Position numbers and translations under genes: made by a program
Notes under the pieces: model-generated
What the model saw: the letters and a program-made list of their open reading frames with translations, nothing else
Databases searched by the model: none
Told to the model about the DNA's origin: nothing
Assembly (NCBI RefSeq): GCF_014656215.1
Contig: NZ_BNBZ01000044.1
Coordinates: forward strand, 1 to 33,853
Length of the DNA stretch: 33,853 bases
Direction of reading: 5' to 3'
Origin: Streptomyces zaomyceticus
GTDB taxonomy: Bacteria; Actinomycetota; Actinomycetes; Streptomycetales; Streptomycetaceae
Shown: in pieces, positions 1 through 5,941 of the stretch
How positions within the stretch are numbered: the stretch's first letter is position 1
Layout of the letters: every line of letters begins with the position of its first letter

Positions 1-693
1 TCGCGCTCTTCGGGGACGAGGACAGGGAGTACGAGCCGGGGCCTGGGGTGCGCCGAAGGCCGGCGCGGGGGCCGGGGCCGCGGGGGCTCCGAAGGCCGGG
101 GGCGCCGTCGCCTGCTGCGGCGGGGCGAAGCCGGGCGCGGCCTGCTGCTGCGCGGCGGGCTCCTCCTCGGCGACCTCGCCGCCGAAGTTCCGCAGGAGCG
201 CGTCGAGGCCACCGTCGAAGCCCTGGCCGACGGCGGCGAACCGCCACACGTCCTTGAGGTAGAAGTCCCCGAGCATGACCGCGCGCTCGGTGGTGAACTC
301 GGCGCCGGTGAAGGCGTACCGGGCGACTTCCTCGCCGCCGGCGACGATCCGCAGGTGGCCGGGGCCGACCTGGGACATCTGACCGGCGCCGTCGATCGTC
401 GCGGTGAACGACAGCTTGTGGATGTTGGCGGGGATACGGTCGAGAGTCACGCGGAAGGACTCGGTGTCACCGGACTGCGCCCCGAGCAGCTGGACGGATT
501 CCTCAGGTGTCTTCGGCTGGTTGAAGAAGACGAAATAGCGGTCGTCGGAGAGCCGCTCGTCCGCGTCGAGTCCGAAGCAACTGATGTCGAAGGTCAGTCC
601 GGGAGCCGCGATCTGCACGCCGACGTACAGATCGGTTCCGGCGGTGAGATCACTGATCTTGGCCTTGTGGCCGCGTTGAAATTCCCTGGCCAT
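1..693 (-). CDS. TerD-family stress protein, 3' end cut by window edge
   Basis: At least 231 codons are open from the ATG at 693 to the window edge; no stop is reached. The first ~185 residues read as a TerD/CABP (tellurium-resistance) domain: an N-terminal MAREFQRGHKAKISDL, the acidic, calcium-binding-type stretch GLDADERLSDDRYFVFFNQ, and the late motif VMLGDFYLKDVWRFAAVGQG. TerD proteins are cytoplasmic, bind calcium, and act in tellurite/oxidative stress and in Streptomyces development; the client is unknown. After the domain comes an Ala/Pro/Gln tail with a repeated AFGAP motif. The last ~10 residues before the edge become Arg/Pro-rich and unlike the preceding tail, which could mean a frame shift or simply a diverged tail. 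A GGGGGA stretch lies about 12 nt upstream of the ATG. It faces the same way as the metallopeptidase gene upstream of it. Confidence 0.88.
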   Translation of the reverse strand, partial: MAREFQRGHKAKISDLTAGTDLYVGVQIAAPGLTFDISCFGLDADERLSDDRYFVFFNQPKTPEESVQLLGAQSGDTESFRVTLDRIPANIHKLSFTATIDGAGQMSQVGPGHLRIVAGGEEVARYAFTGAEFTTERAVMLGDFYLKDVWRFAAVGQGFDGGLDALLRNFGGEVAEEEPAAQQQAAPGFAPPQQATAPPAFGAPAAPAPAPAFGAPQAPARTPCPRPRRAR

Positions 694-819
694 GCGTTAC
701 GACCGTCCCCCATCCCGAATGGCGAATGCTCGCGACAGGCTAACCGCTGAGTGCGGCATTGAGACAGGCCGGGTCGTTTTCGGTACGGAATCGGGAAACA
801 CGCGCACCCGCCGCCGGCG

Positions 820-1395
820 TCACTCCTCGGCGGCGCCGGTGAGGTGCGGCAGCCGGCCGGCGGCGACCACGCCCTCCAGATAGCCGCGCGCCCGCTCGGT
901 GCGGGGGTACGCCTCCAGGAGCCGCCAGAACCGGGGTCCGTGCCCGGGGACGAGCAGATGGGCCAGCTCGTGCAGGAGGACGTAGTCGACGACGTACTCG
1001 GGCATGCCCTGGAGCCGGTGGGAGAGGCGGATGCTGCCCTCGGAGGGGGTGCAGGAGCCCCAGCGGGTGTTCTGGTTGGTGACCCAGCGCACGGAGCCGG
1101 GCCGGGCCCGGCCGTCGAAGTACTGCTCGGACAGGCGCAGCGCCCGCTCGGTCAGCTCGCGGTCGCCGAGGACGCTCCGGCTCTCCTGGGCGGCGAGCTT
1201 GTCCAGCATGACGCCGACCCAGCGGCGCTCCTCCGCCTCGGACATCCGGGCCGGGATGAGCACCACGGTCCGGTCGCCCTCGCGGTAGGCGGAGACCGTT
1301 CTGCTCCGCCGTGGGCTTCTGCGGACCTCGACCGCACTCGTCCCCGCACCGCGGTGCGGGGTGTCGGTCACGCTGCGCTGTGGGTCGGCGGGCAC
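820..1395 (-). CDS. YgjP-type (DUF45/WLM) zinc metallopeptidase
   Basis: 191 aa from a GTG at 1395. The protein shows the two hallmarks of the YgjP/DUF45 family: NTRWGSCTP near residue 120 and the zincin motif HELAH at about residues 142-146, followed by PGHGPRFW, whose His is the likely third zinc ligand. These are small cytoplasmic gluzincin-like proteins; substrates are mostly unknown, though relatives are tied to DNA-protein crosslink or restriction loci. The frame stays open upstream to an ATG at 1539 (239 aa), but that extension is Arg/Thr-rich and crosses a palindrome, so I prefer the GTG. It is divergent from the ThiF-like gene at 1596, and the two may share a control region. Family call is firm; function is not. 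Confidence 0.8.
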   Translation of the reverse strand: MPADPQRSVTDTPHRGAGTSAVEVRRSPRRSRTVSAYREGDRTVVLIPARMSEAEERRWVGVMLDKLAAQESRSVLGDRELTERALRLSEQYFDGRARPGSVRWVTNQNTRWGSCTPSEGSIRLSHRLQGMPEYVVDYVLLHELAHLLVPGHGPRFWRLLEAYPRTERARGYLEGVVAAGRLPHLTGAAEE

Positions 1396-1405
1396 GGCCC
1401 CGACG

Positions 1406-1427
1406 TTACCCGCTGTCAGCGGGGTAA
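1406..1427. promoter_or_regulatory. near-perfect palindrome upstream of the metallopeptidase
   Basis: The sequence carries TTACCCGCTG then TC-AGCGGGGTAA, an inverted repeat with one extra G in the right arm. It lies 11 nt upstream of the chosen GTG of the metallopeptidase, inside the divergent gap. It could be an operator or a 5'-UTR hairpin. No regulator can be named. Confidence 0.35.
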
Positions 1428-1595
1428 GTCCCGCCTCGGGAGTGGTTTCGACAACGATCCGCCCGCCGTGCGCACCATTTGAATGACTATTCCTCTTGCC
1501 TGTGGACAACTTTCGGCGGTCGTCACGGCGGCGGGGCATTCTCGGATCGGGACGGCGAAAGGCCGTTGTCGATCATGAATGCGGGGGCGGGGGAA

Positions 1596-2789
1596 ATGCA
1601 TCCGATGGTGAAGCCGGCGCTGCGGCGGGCCTGGCGGAGTCTGCGCCGTGTCCAGTTCGGGATCACCCCCGCGCACGCGGTGGTGCTCGACCCGGTCGAC
1701 CGGGAGACGGGGACTTTGCTCGGACTGCTCGACGGCACCCGCGGGACGGAGTCGCTCCGGGCCGAGGCACGGGCGCTCGGTCTGCCCGAGGAGCATCTGG
1801 AGGCGCTCGTCGGTCGGCTGGAGTCGGCCGGGCTGCTCGCCGACGCCTCGACCGGGCGTCCGGGGAGGGCGGGCCCGACCGCCGGCGCCGTGGATCCCGG
1901 CCTCGATCCGCTCCGTGCCGACCTGGCCTCCCTCTCCGTGGTCCATCCCGCGCCGGAGCGGGCGGTGCGGACACTGGCGGCCCGAGGGTCCCTGCGCGTG
2001 CAGGTCCGGGGCGCGGGGCGGGTGGGGGCGACGGTGGCCGCGCTGCTCGCGGCGGCGGGGGTGGGCGGGGTCGAGGTCGTCGACTCGGGGCGGGTCGAGC
2101 CCTGGGAGACGGCGCCGGGCGGACTTCCGGCCGAGGCGGTCGGCGAGCGCCGGGCGACGGCGGCCCGACGGCTGGTCGGCCGGTGGCGGAGGAGCCGGGG
2201 CGGCCCGGGTGACCGGAGGGGGGCGGGCCGATCGGGCGGGTCGGCCCCGGGCGGTCGGAGTGGATCGGGTGAGGGCTTCGGTGAAGTCGGTCTGTCACTC
2301 GTGGTGGTGACACCTCGGGACGGGCTCGGCGCGTACGTCCCCGATCCGCTCCCGGCCGAGCGATGGGTCGCCACCGGCACCCCTCATCTCTACGCCGGCG
2401 TCCTGGAGGCGACGGGCACGGTGGGACCGCTCGTGCTGCCGGGCGGCACGGCGTGCGCCCGGTGCCTCCAGGAGGATCGGATCGACCGGGAGCCCGCCTG
2501 GCCCCGGCTGCTCGCCCAGTGGCGCTCCGGCGCCCCGCATCCGCTGCCCGCCTGCGATCTGGGACTGGCGACGGCGGTGGCGGGGCTCGCCGCGGCGCAC
2601 GCCCTCGCCTTTCTGGACGGTGATCTCCCGGCGAGTACGGGCACCCGGTGGGAGGCGTCACTGCCGTTGCTGGAGTGGCGGGCGGAGCGGCTGAGACCCC
2701 ATCCGGCCTGCCCCTGCGGCGCGGCGCGCGAGGGAGAGGGGGTGCGCGCCTCGGCAGCCGGAGACGCGCAGGACACAATGGCGGGGTAA
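1596..2789 (+). CDS. ThiF-like E1 adenylyltransferase-fold protein with CxxC/CxC zinc site
   Basis: 397 aa. I chose the ATG at 1596 because GGGGG ends 2 nt before it; an in-frame ATG at 1575 would add seven residues. Residues ~1-100 (VQFGITPAHAVVLDP...GLLADA) look like the winged-helix region found in front of E1-like proteins of azole-peptide (TOMM) pathways. The Rossmann part starts at the nucleotide loop GAGRVG (139-144) and an acidic strand end VEVVDSG. Cys287/Cys290 (CARC) and Cys372/Cys374 (CPC) are a likely structural zinc site. The middle (~205-230) is a low-complexity Gly/Arg/Ser insert. I cannot identify the usual adenylation residues, so activity is uncertain. No ubiquitin-like or precursor-peptide partner is visible nearby. 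The next gene begins 41 nt downstream, suggesting co-transcription with the ABC1 kinase. Confidence 0.75.
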   Translation: MHPMVKPALRRAWRSLRRVQFGITPAHAVVLDPVDRETGTLLGLLDGTRGTESLRAEARALGLPEEHLEALVGRLESAGLLADASTGRPGRAGPTAGAVDPGLDPLRADLASLSVVHPAPERAVRTLAARGSLRVQVRGAGRVGATVAALLAAAGVGGVEVVDSGRVEPWETAPGGLPAEAVGERRATAARRLVGRWRRSRGGPGDRRGAGRSGGSAPGGRSGSGEGFGEVGLSLVVVTPRDGLGAYVPDPLPAERWVATGTPHLYAGVLEATGTVGPLVLPGGTACARCLQEDRIDREPAWPRLLAQWRSGAPHPLPACDLGLATAVAGLAAAHALAFLDGDLPASTGTRWEASLPLLEWRAERLRPHPACPCGAAREGEGVRASAAGDAQDTMAG

Positions 2790-2830
2790 CGGCCCTGCGC
2801 GGCACGGCAGTCTGGGTTTTGGAGGGGCGT

Positions 2831-4186
2831 ATGTCTGATCTACCCCGGAAGGCGGTCACCCGGACCGCCAAGTTGGCCGCGTTGCCTCTCGGCTTCGCGG
2901 GCCGGGCCACCTGGGGCCTGGGCAAGCGGATCGGCGGCAGATCGGCCGAACTCGTCGCCCGCGAGCTCCAGCAGCGCACGGCCGAGCAGTTGTTCAAGGT
3001 GCTCGGCGAGCTCAAGGGCGGCGCCATGAAGTTCGGGCAGGCGATGTCCGTCTTCGAGTCGGCCCTTCCCGAGGAGATCGCCGGGCCGTACCGGGCGGCG
3101 CTGACGAAGCTTCAGGACGCGGCGCCGCCGATGCCGACGCGAACGGTCCACGCGGTGCTCGAGGAACGGCTGGGCGCGGAGTGGCGCGAGCTGTTCCTGG
3201 AGTTCGAGGACAAGCCGGCGGCGGCCGCCTCGATCGGGCAGGTGCACCGGGCCGTGTGGCACGACGGGCGCGAGGTCGCGGTCAAGGTGCAGTACCCGGG
3301 CGCCGGGGAGGCGTTGCTCTCCGATCTGGCCCAGTTGAGCCGCTTCGCCCGGCTGCTCGGCCCGCTGATTCCGGGGATGGACATCAAGCCGCTGATCACC
3401 GAGATGCGGGACCGGGTCTCCGAGGAGCTGGACTACGCCCTGGAGGCGGCGGCCCAGGAGAAGCACGCGGAGGAGTTCGCGGACGATCCCGACGTGGTGG
3501 TGCCCGCGGTGGTGCACCGGGCGGATCAGGTCCTGGTGACCGAGTGGATGGACGGTGTCCCGCTCGCGGAGGTGATCGCGGACGGCACGCCGGCTCAGCG
3601 GGACCGGGCGGGTCAGCTCCTGGCCCGCTTCCTCTTCTCGGGCCCCGCGCGCACCGGTCTGCTGCACGCGGATCCGCACCCGGGGAACTTCCGGCTGCTG
3701 CCGGGTGCCGACGAGGACGGGGGCCCGGAGGGCTGGCGGCTCGGGGTGCTCGACTTCGGCACCGTGGACCGGCTGCCGGGCGGGCTGCCGGAGACGATCG
3801 GCACCTGTCTGCGGATGACCCTCGCCGGTGAGGCGGAGACCGTCTACCGGCTGCTGCGCGAGGACGGCTTCGTCAAGGAGTCCGTCGAGCTGGACCCGGA
3901 CGCGGTCCTGGAGTACCTGCTGCCGATCATCGAACCGGCGGAGGCGGAGTCCTTCCTCTTCACCCGCGGCTGGATGCGTACGCAGGCGGCCCGGATCGCC
4001 GATATGCGCTCCCCCGCGCACCAGTTGGGCAAGCAGCTCAATCTGCCGCCCTCGTATCTGCTCATACACCGGGTGACCCTGAGCACGATCGGGGTCCTGT
4101 GCCAGCTCAACGCGACGGTGCGGCTCCGGGCCGAGCTGGAGGAGTGGCTGCCGGGCTTCGTGGAGCCCACGCCCGCGGAGAGGTAG
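2831..4186 (+). CDS. ABC1/AarF/UbiB-family atypical protein kinase-like protein
   Basis: 451 aa from the ATG at 2831, with GGAGG at 2821-2825. Family motifs are complete and in order: KFGQ (Lys67-Gln70, the KxGQ motif that blocks the active site in UbiB proteins), ALTKLQDAAPPM, AAASIGQVH, the lysine strand VAVKVQYPG (Lys152), HADPHPGNF (Asp281, Asn286) and LDFG (Asp308). The Ala-rich loop AAAS replaces a normal glycine-rich loop, as in the family. UbiB/COQ8 proteins support quinone or lipid metabolism; in actinobacteria, which make menaquinone, the true role is unresolved. No obvious membrane anchor is seen. The mycobacterial counterpart also lies beside whiB7, so its position near wblC looks conserved. 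A convergent terminator follows. Confidence 0.92.
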   Translation: MSDLPRKAVTRTAKLAALPLGFAGRATWGLGKRIGGRSAELVARELQQRTAEQLFKVLGELKGGAMKFGQAMSVFESALPEEIAGPYRAALTKLQDAAPPMPTRTVHAVLEERLGAEWRELFLEFEDKPAAAASIGQVHRAVWHDGREVAVKVQYPGAGEALLSDLAQLSRFARLLGPLIPGMDIKPLITEMRDRVSEELDYALEAAAQEKHAEEFADDPDVVVPAVVHRADQVLVTEWMDGVPLAEVIADGTPAQRDRAGQLLARFLFSGPARTGLLHADPHPGNFRLLPGADEDGGPEGWRLGVLDFGTVDRLPGGLPETIGTCLRMTLAGEAETVYRLLREDGFVKESVELDPDAVLEYLLPIIEPAEAESFLFTRGWMRTQAARIADMRSPAHQLGKQLNLPPSYLLIHRVTLSTIGVLCQLNATVRLRAELEEWLPGFVEPTPAER

Positions 4187-4193
4187 GGGGCGG

Positions 4194-4231
4194 CCCGCCG
4201 ATCACGCCCCGAGCTCTGCCCGATCGGCGGG
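4194..4231. terminator. convergent intrinsic terminator
   Basis: A perfect 10-bp stem, CCCGCCGATC (4194-4203) with GATCGGCGGG (4222-4231), starts 8 nt after the ABC1 kinase stop and 15 nt before the stop of the opposing zinc-ribbon gene. There is no T-tract, as is common in Streptomyces. Confidence 0.6.
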
Positions 4232-4245
4232 ACACTCCTGGAGGT

Positions 4246-4455
4246 TCACCACCAGGAGGAGTCGAGGCGGCCCTCGATCGCGCGGATGTTGGTGCGGGCG
4301 CAGTCCTCGCAGAAGTAGGTGCGCTTGCCGTTCTCGACCGAGCAGGTCCAGGTCAGCGGCAGGGTGTCGGTGGTCTTGCCGCAGCGCGCGCAGGCGAGGG
4401 GTCCCTCGGGGGTACGGGCGTCGTTCACCCTCGTGACGATAACCCGACGAAGCAC
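4246..4455 (-). CDS. small zinc-ribbon protein
   Basis: 69 aa from a GTG at 4455; a later GTG at 4428 (VNDARTPEG) is an alternative start. Two CxxC knuckles, CARC and CEDC, flank a central segment (TLPLTWTCSVENGKRTYF), giving a classic one-zinc ribbon, then an acidic/basic tail ending SSWW. It is probably a cytoplasmic accessory or nucleic-acid-binding protein; no function is known to me. It lies downstream of the wblC transcription unit but behind a strong hairpin (4475-4508), so it may have its own promoter between 4456 and 4474 or depend on read-through. Confidence 0.75.
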   Translation of the reverse strand: MLRRVIVTRVNDARTPEGPLACARCGKTTDTLPLTWTCSVENGKRTYFCEDCARTNIRAIEGRLDSSWW

Positions 4456-4474
4456 CCCGGCGCCGACAACGCAC

Positions 4475-4508
4475 CGCGGGGGCCGGTCCCTCGGGACCGG
4501 CCCCCGCG
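4475..4508. terminator. strong intrinsic terminator after the wblC unit
   Basis: A 16-bp perfect inverted repeat, CGCGGGGGCCGGTCCC (4475-4490) with GGGACCGGCCCCCGCG (4493-4508) and a 2-nt loop, lies 27 nt beyond the stop of the small protein downstream of wblC. It has no T-tract but is very stable. Confidence 0.8.
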
Positions 4509-4535
4509 ACGACGCCCCTGGGGGCGCGGGATCAC

Positions 4536-4862
4536 TTAGTGCATGACGGCCATGGCCAGCGCGCGGCGGGCGCGCAGCGAGACGCGCTCGGCGCGCCGCT
4601 GCATGCGTCGGGCGGCGACCAGGCGCACGGCCTGGCGTTCCGCGTCGACCTCACGCTGTCGCTCGTGCATATGGGCACGGGCCAGGGCTTCTGGGATGAG
4701 TTGCATTTCGCGGGTCCTGTTCTGACGTCGCGCGGTGGGCGCGGCGGAGGGGGAGAAGACTGGGGTGGCGGAGCCGGCGGGCTCGCTGGTGGAAGAGGTC
4801 ATCGGGGCCTGCTTCTGGGGATCGTGCGTGAGGGGGCGGTCGATGGTTCCGGTGGCGCTCAT
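4536..4862 (-). CDS. small basic protein translationally coupled to wblC
   Basis: 108 aa. Its ATG (4862-4860) overlaps the wblC stop codon as ATGA, which is the main reason for this start and implies coupled translation. The N-terminal half is Ser/Thr/Pro-rich and probably disordered. From MQLIPEALARAHMHERQREV to the end it is a strongly charged, Arg/Ala-rich single helix (ERQAVRLVAARRMQRRAERV), possibly nucleic-acid- or ribosome-binding. An internal start at that Met (56 aa) is a plausible alternative and may be how it is annotated in relatives. No catalytic motif and no membrane segment are seen. Function unknown; context suggests a role in the same stress response as WblC. Confidence 0.65.
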   Translation of the reverse strand: MSATGTIDRPLTHDPQKQAPMTSSTSEPAGSATPVFSPSAAPTARRQNRTREMQLIPEALARAHMHERQREVDAERQAVRLVAARRMQRRAERVSLRARRALAMAVMH

Positions 4863-5230
4863 GCCGCGACCGGGTTCTTGCGCGGACGGCCGCGGGGCCG
4901 CTTGCGGGCGACGACCACGCCCTGGACGAAGAGCTCGCCGCCCCAGACGCCCCACGGCTCGCGCCGCTCCTTGGCGCCGGCCAGGCAGGCGGCCACGAGG
5001 GGGCAGGTCGAGCAGAGGGACTTCGCGTACTCGACGTCGGCCGGGGACTCCGCGAAGAAGACCTCGGGGTCGTAGGCGCGACAGGGAACGGGGACGCCGA
5101 GGTTCTCGATGGCGTCGTCGAGCGCGGTGAGCGTGGTGAGGGGGGTCAAAGCGGGGTCCTCCGTGGGGCGGCCGGGCTGGGCGATCGATGCGGAAGGCGG
5201 TACGGACGGGGCGTGCGCTTCGAGTTGCAC
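4859..5230 (-). CDS. wblC: WhiB-family Fe-S regulator WblC (WhiB7 orthologue)
   Basis: 123 aa from the GTG at 5230, with GAGGAAA about 8 nt upstream; the longer frame to 5344 crosses the attenuator and is not used. The four [4Fe-4S] ligands are Cys50, Cys73, Cys76 and Cys82 (CSTCPLVAAC), followed by the WhiB turn GVWGGE (94-99) and the C-terminal AT-hook RGRPRK (113-118) that marks the WhiB7/WblC subclass. WblC/WhiB7 binds the principal sigma factor's region 4 and activates promoters with an AT-rich box just upstream of the -35, inducing antibiotic-resistance and ribosome-protection genes after translation stress. The gene sits behind a long leader with its own promoter, leader ORFs and intrinsic terminator, consistent with attenuation plus autoactivation. 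Confidence 0.95.
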   Translation of the reverse strand: MQLEAHAPSVPPSASIAQPGRPTEDPALTPLTTLTALDDAIENLGVPVPCRAYDPEVFFAESPADVEYAKSLCSTCPLVAACLAGAKERREPWGVWGGELFVQGVVVARKRPRGRPRKNPVAA

Positions 5231-5333
5231 GGTGGTCTTTCCTCGTCTGGTCGTTTCCGGCCTGTTGACCGGGGTTTCGGCTGGTACCGGGTGTGGCTGT
5301 CCCGAGGCGTCCTCGTGTCGTCGTCCCCGTTCG

Positions 5334-5380
5334 AGGACAAACAAAAGGGCCGCGGATCCCGGGTGGGGTTCCGCGGCCCT
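5334..5380 (-). terminator. intrinsic terminator in the wblC leader (attenuator)
   Basis: On the minus strand, AGGGCCGCGGA (5380-5370) pairs with TCCGCGGCCCT (5356-5346) across a 13-nt loop and is followed by TTTTGTTTGTC. This is a full rho-independent terminator with a T-rich tract, which is rare in this genome type. It lies about 100 nt before the wblC start and 24 nt after the leader ORF stop, the geometry expected of a translation-sensing attenuator. Confidence 0.9.
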
Positions 5381-5390
5381 GAAGGCGCCG

Positions 5391-5422
5391 GTCTGATCAT
5401 GGATCAGACTGGATCACTCCAG
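5391..5422 (-). promoter_or_regulatory. paired hairpins at the end of the leader ORF (candidate antiterminator elements)
   Basis: Two short inverted repeats sit side by side: GTCTGAT/ATCAGAC (5391-5397 with 5403-5409) and CTGGA/TCCAG (5409-5413 with 5418-5422). They cover the last codons and stop of the 116-codon leader ORF, just ahead of the terminator. Ribosome position there would decide which stems form. The switching model is inference. Confidence 0.45.
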
Positions 5423-5754
5423 GGTTCGAGCCCACGGAAGGCCCACATCTTGTGGTGGTGCGTCGTCGTCTGCTGGGTTCCGGCACCGGTCGCCGCAAAG
5501 CCATAGGCCGTGGCCTTGACTGCCGCTCCTGCTTCCAGTGCCTTGGTCGGTCGCTCATTGCGCAGTTCCACGGCAGGCCGCATACCGAGACCGGCAAGGC
5601 CGGAGACGGGCAGACCGGTGCCAATGAACGCCGAGGCGGAGAGGCCGAGCGAGCAGGCGGAGGCGACGGAGCGATCGGTCATTTTGACGGTGCTGACGGA
5701 GCCGGCACGGCTGACGAAGCTGGCGGTGCTGGTCTGAATCATGTTGCTGATCAC
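5404..5754 (-). CDS. 116-codon leader ORF upstream of wblC
   Basis: The GTG at 5754 is preceded by AGGAGG with 9-nt spacing, a very strong ribosome site, so translation is likely. The product is Ala/Ser/Gly/Thr-rich (SLGLSASAFIGTGLPVSGL), with no recognisable domain and one mildly hydrophobic stretch. Near the end it has three consecutive Thr codons (ACG), then three His codons (CAC), and finishes LEPWSDPV. The stop is 24 nt from the attenuator stem. I read it as the sensor ORF of the wblC leader, but it is long for an attenuator peptide and could also encode a functional small protein. Its start overlaps the stop of a 19-codon ORF. Confidence 0.6.
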   Translation of the reverse strand: MISNMIQTSTASFVSRAGSVSTVKMTDRSVASACSLGLSASAFIGTGLPVSGLAGLGMRPAVELRNERPTKALEAGAAVKATAYGFAATGAGTQQTTTHHHKMWAFRGLEPWSDPV

Positions 5755-5810
5755 GCGGAATCGCCTCCTCTCGGCGTCTCGGAGGGCTCGGGGGTGAGCC
5801 GGACCCTCAT
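5751..5810 (-). CDS. 19-codon upstream ORF in the wblC leader
   Basis: An ATG at 5810 opens a 19-codon frame, MRVRLTPEPSETPRGGDSA, whose TGA overlaps the GTG of the 116-codon ORF as GTGA. It contains the Shine-Dalgarno of the second ORF, so its translation would control initiation there. It has no Shine-Dalgarno of its own. Pro-rich coding near a start (TPEP, ETP) could favour ribosome pausing. The overlap may be chance. Confidence 0.4.
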   Translation of the reverse strand: MRVRLTPEPSETPRGGDSA

Positions 5811-5874
5811 GTTTATTTGGACAAGTACAGCACAGAGACAGGGCTTCTCAGAAGCCGCTGTTTCCGTGGTTAAG

Positions 5875-5913
5875 AACCTATGGGGCTTGACGGGGCAGGC
5901 GCAAACTATTTTT
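5875..5913 (-). promoter_or_regulatory. wblC promoter with WhiB7-type AT-rich box
   Basis: Reading the minus strand: AAAAATAGT (5913-5905), then directly TTGCGC (-35, 5904-5899), an 18-nt spacer and TAGGTT (-10, 5880-5875). A run of A/T immediately upstream of a weak -35 is the described hallmark of WhiB7/WblC-activated promoters, so autoregulation is likely. Transcription would start near 5868, giving a leader of about 640 nt. Fit to consensus is by eye. Confidence 0.7.
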
Positions 5914-5941
5914 CCCACGAGTTTTCCTCAACTCTCGTGGG
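5914..5941. terminator. possible hairpin at the uvrD2 3' end
   Basis: CCCACGAG (5914-5921) pairs with CTCGTGGG (5934-5941), an 8-bp perfect stem. The uvrD2 stop codon lies in the loop. On the minus strand it runs straight into the AT-rich box of the wblC promoter. It is a weak terminator candidate for uvrD2. Confidence 0.4.

Noticed and set aside
694..819. Possible promoter for the TerD gene (TGTCTC-N18-TAGCCT on the minus strand)
   Set aside because: The -35 matches consensus at only one position; not strong enough to report as a feature.
5231..5344. Upstream extension of wblC to 5344
   Set aside because: It would begin inside the terminator tail and lacks conservation features; the GTG at 5230 matches the start of WblC proteins and has GAGGAAA upstream.
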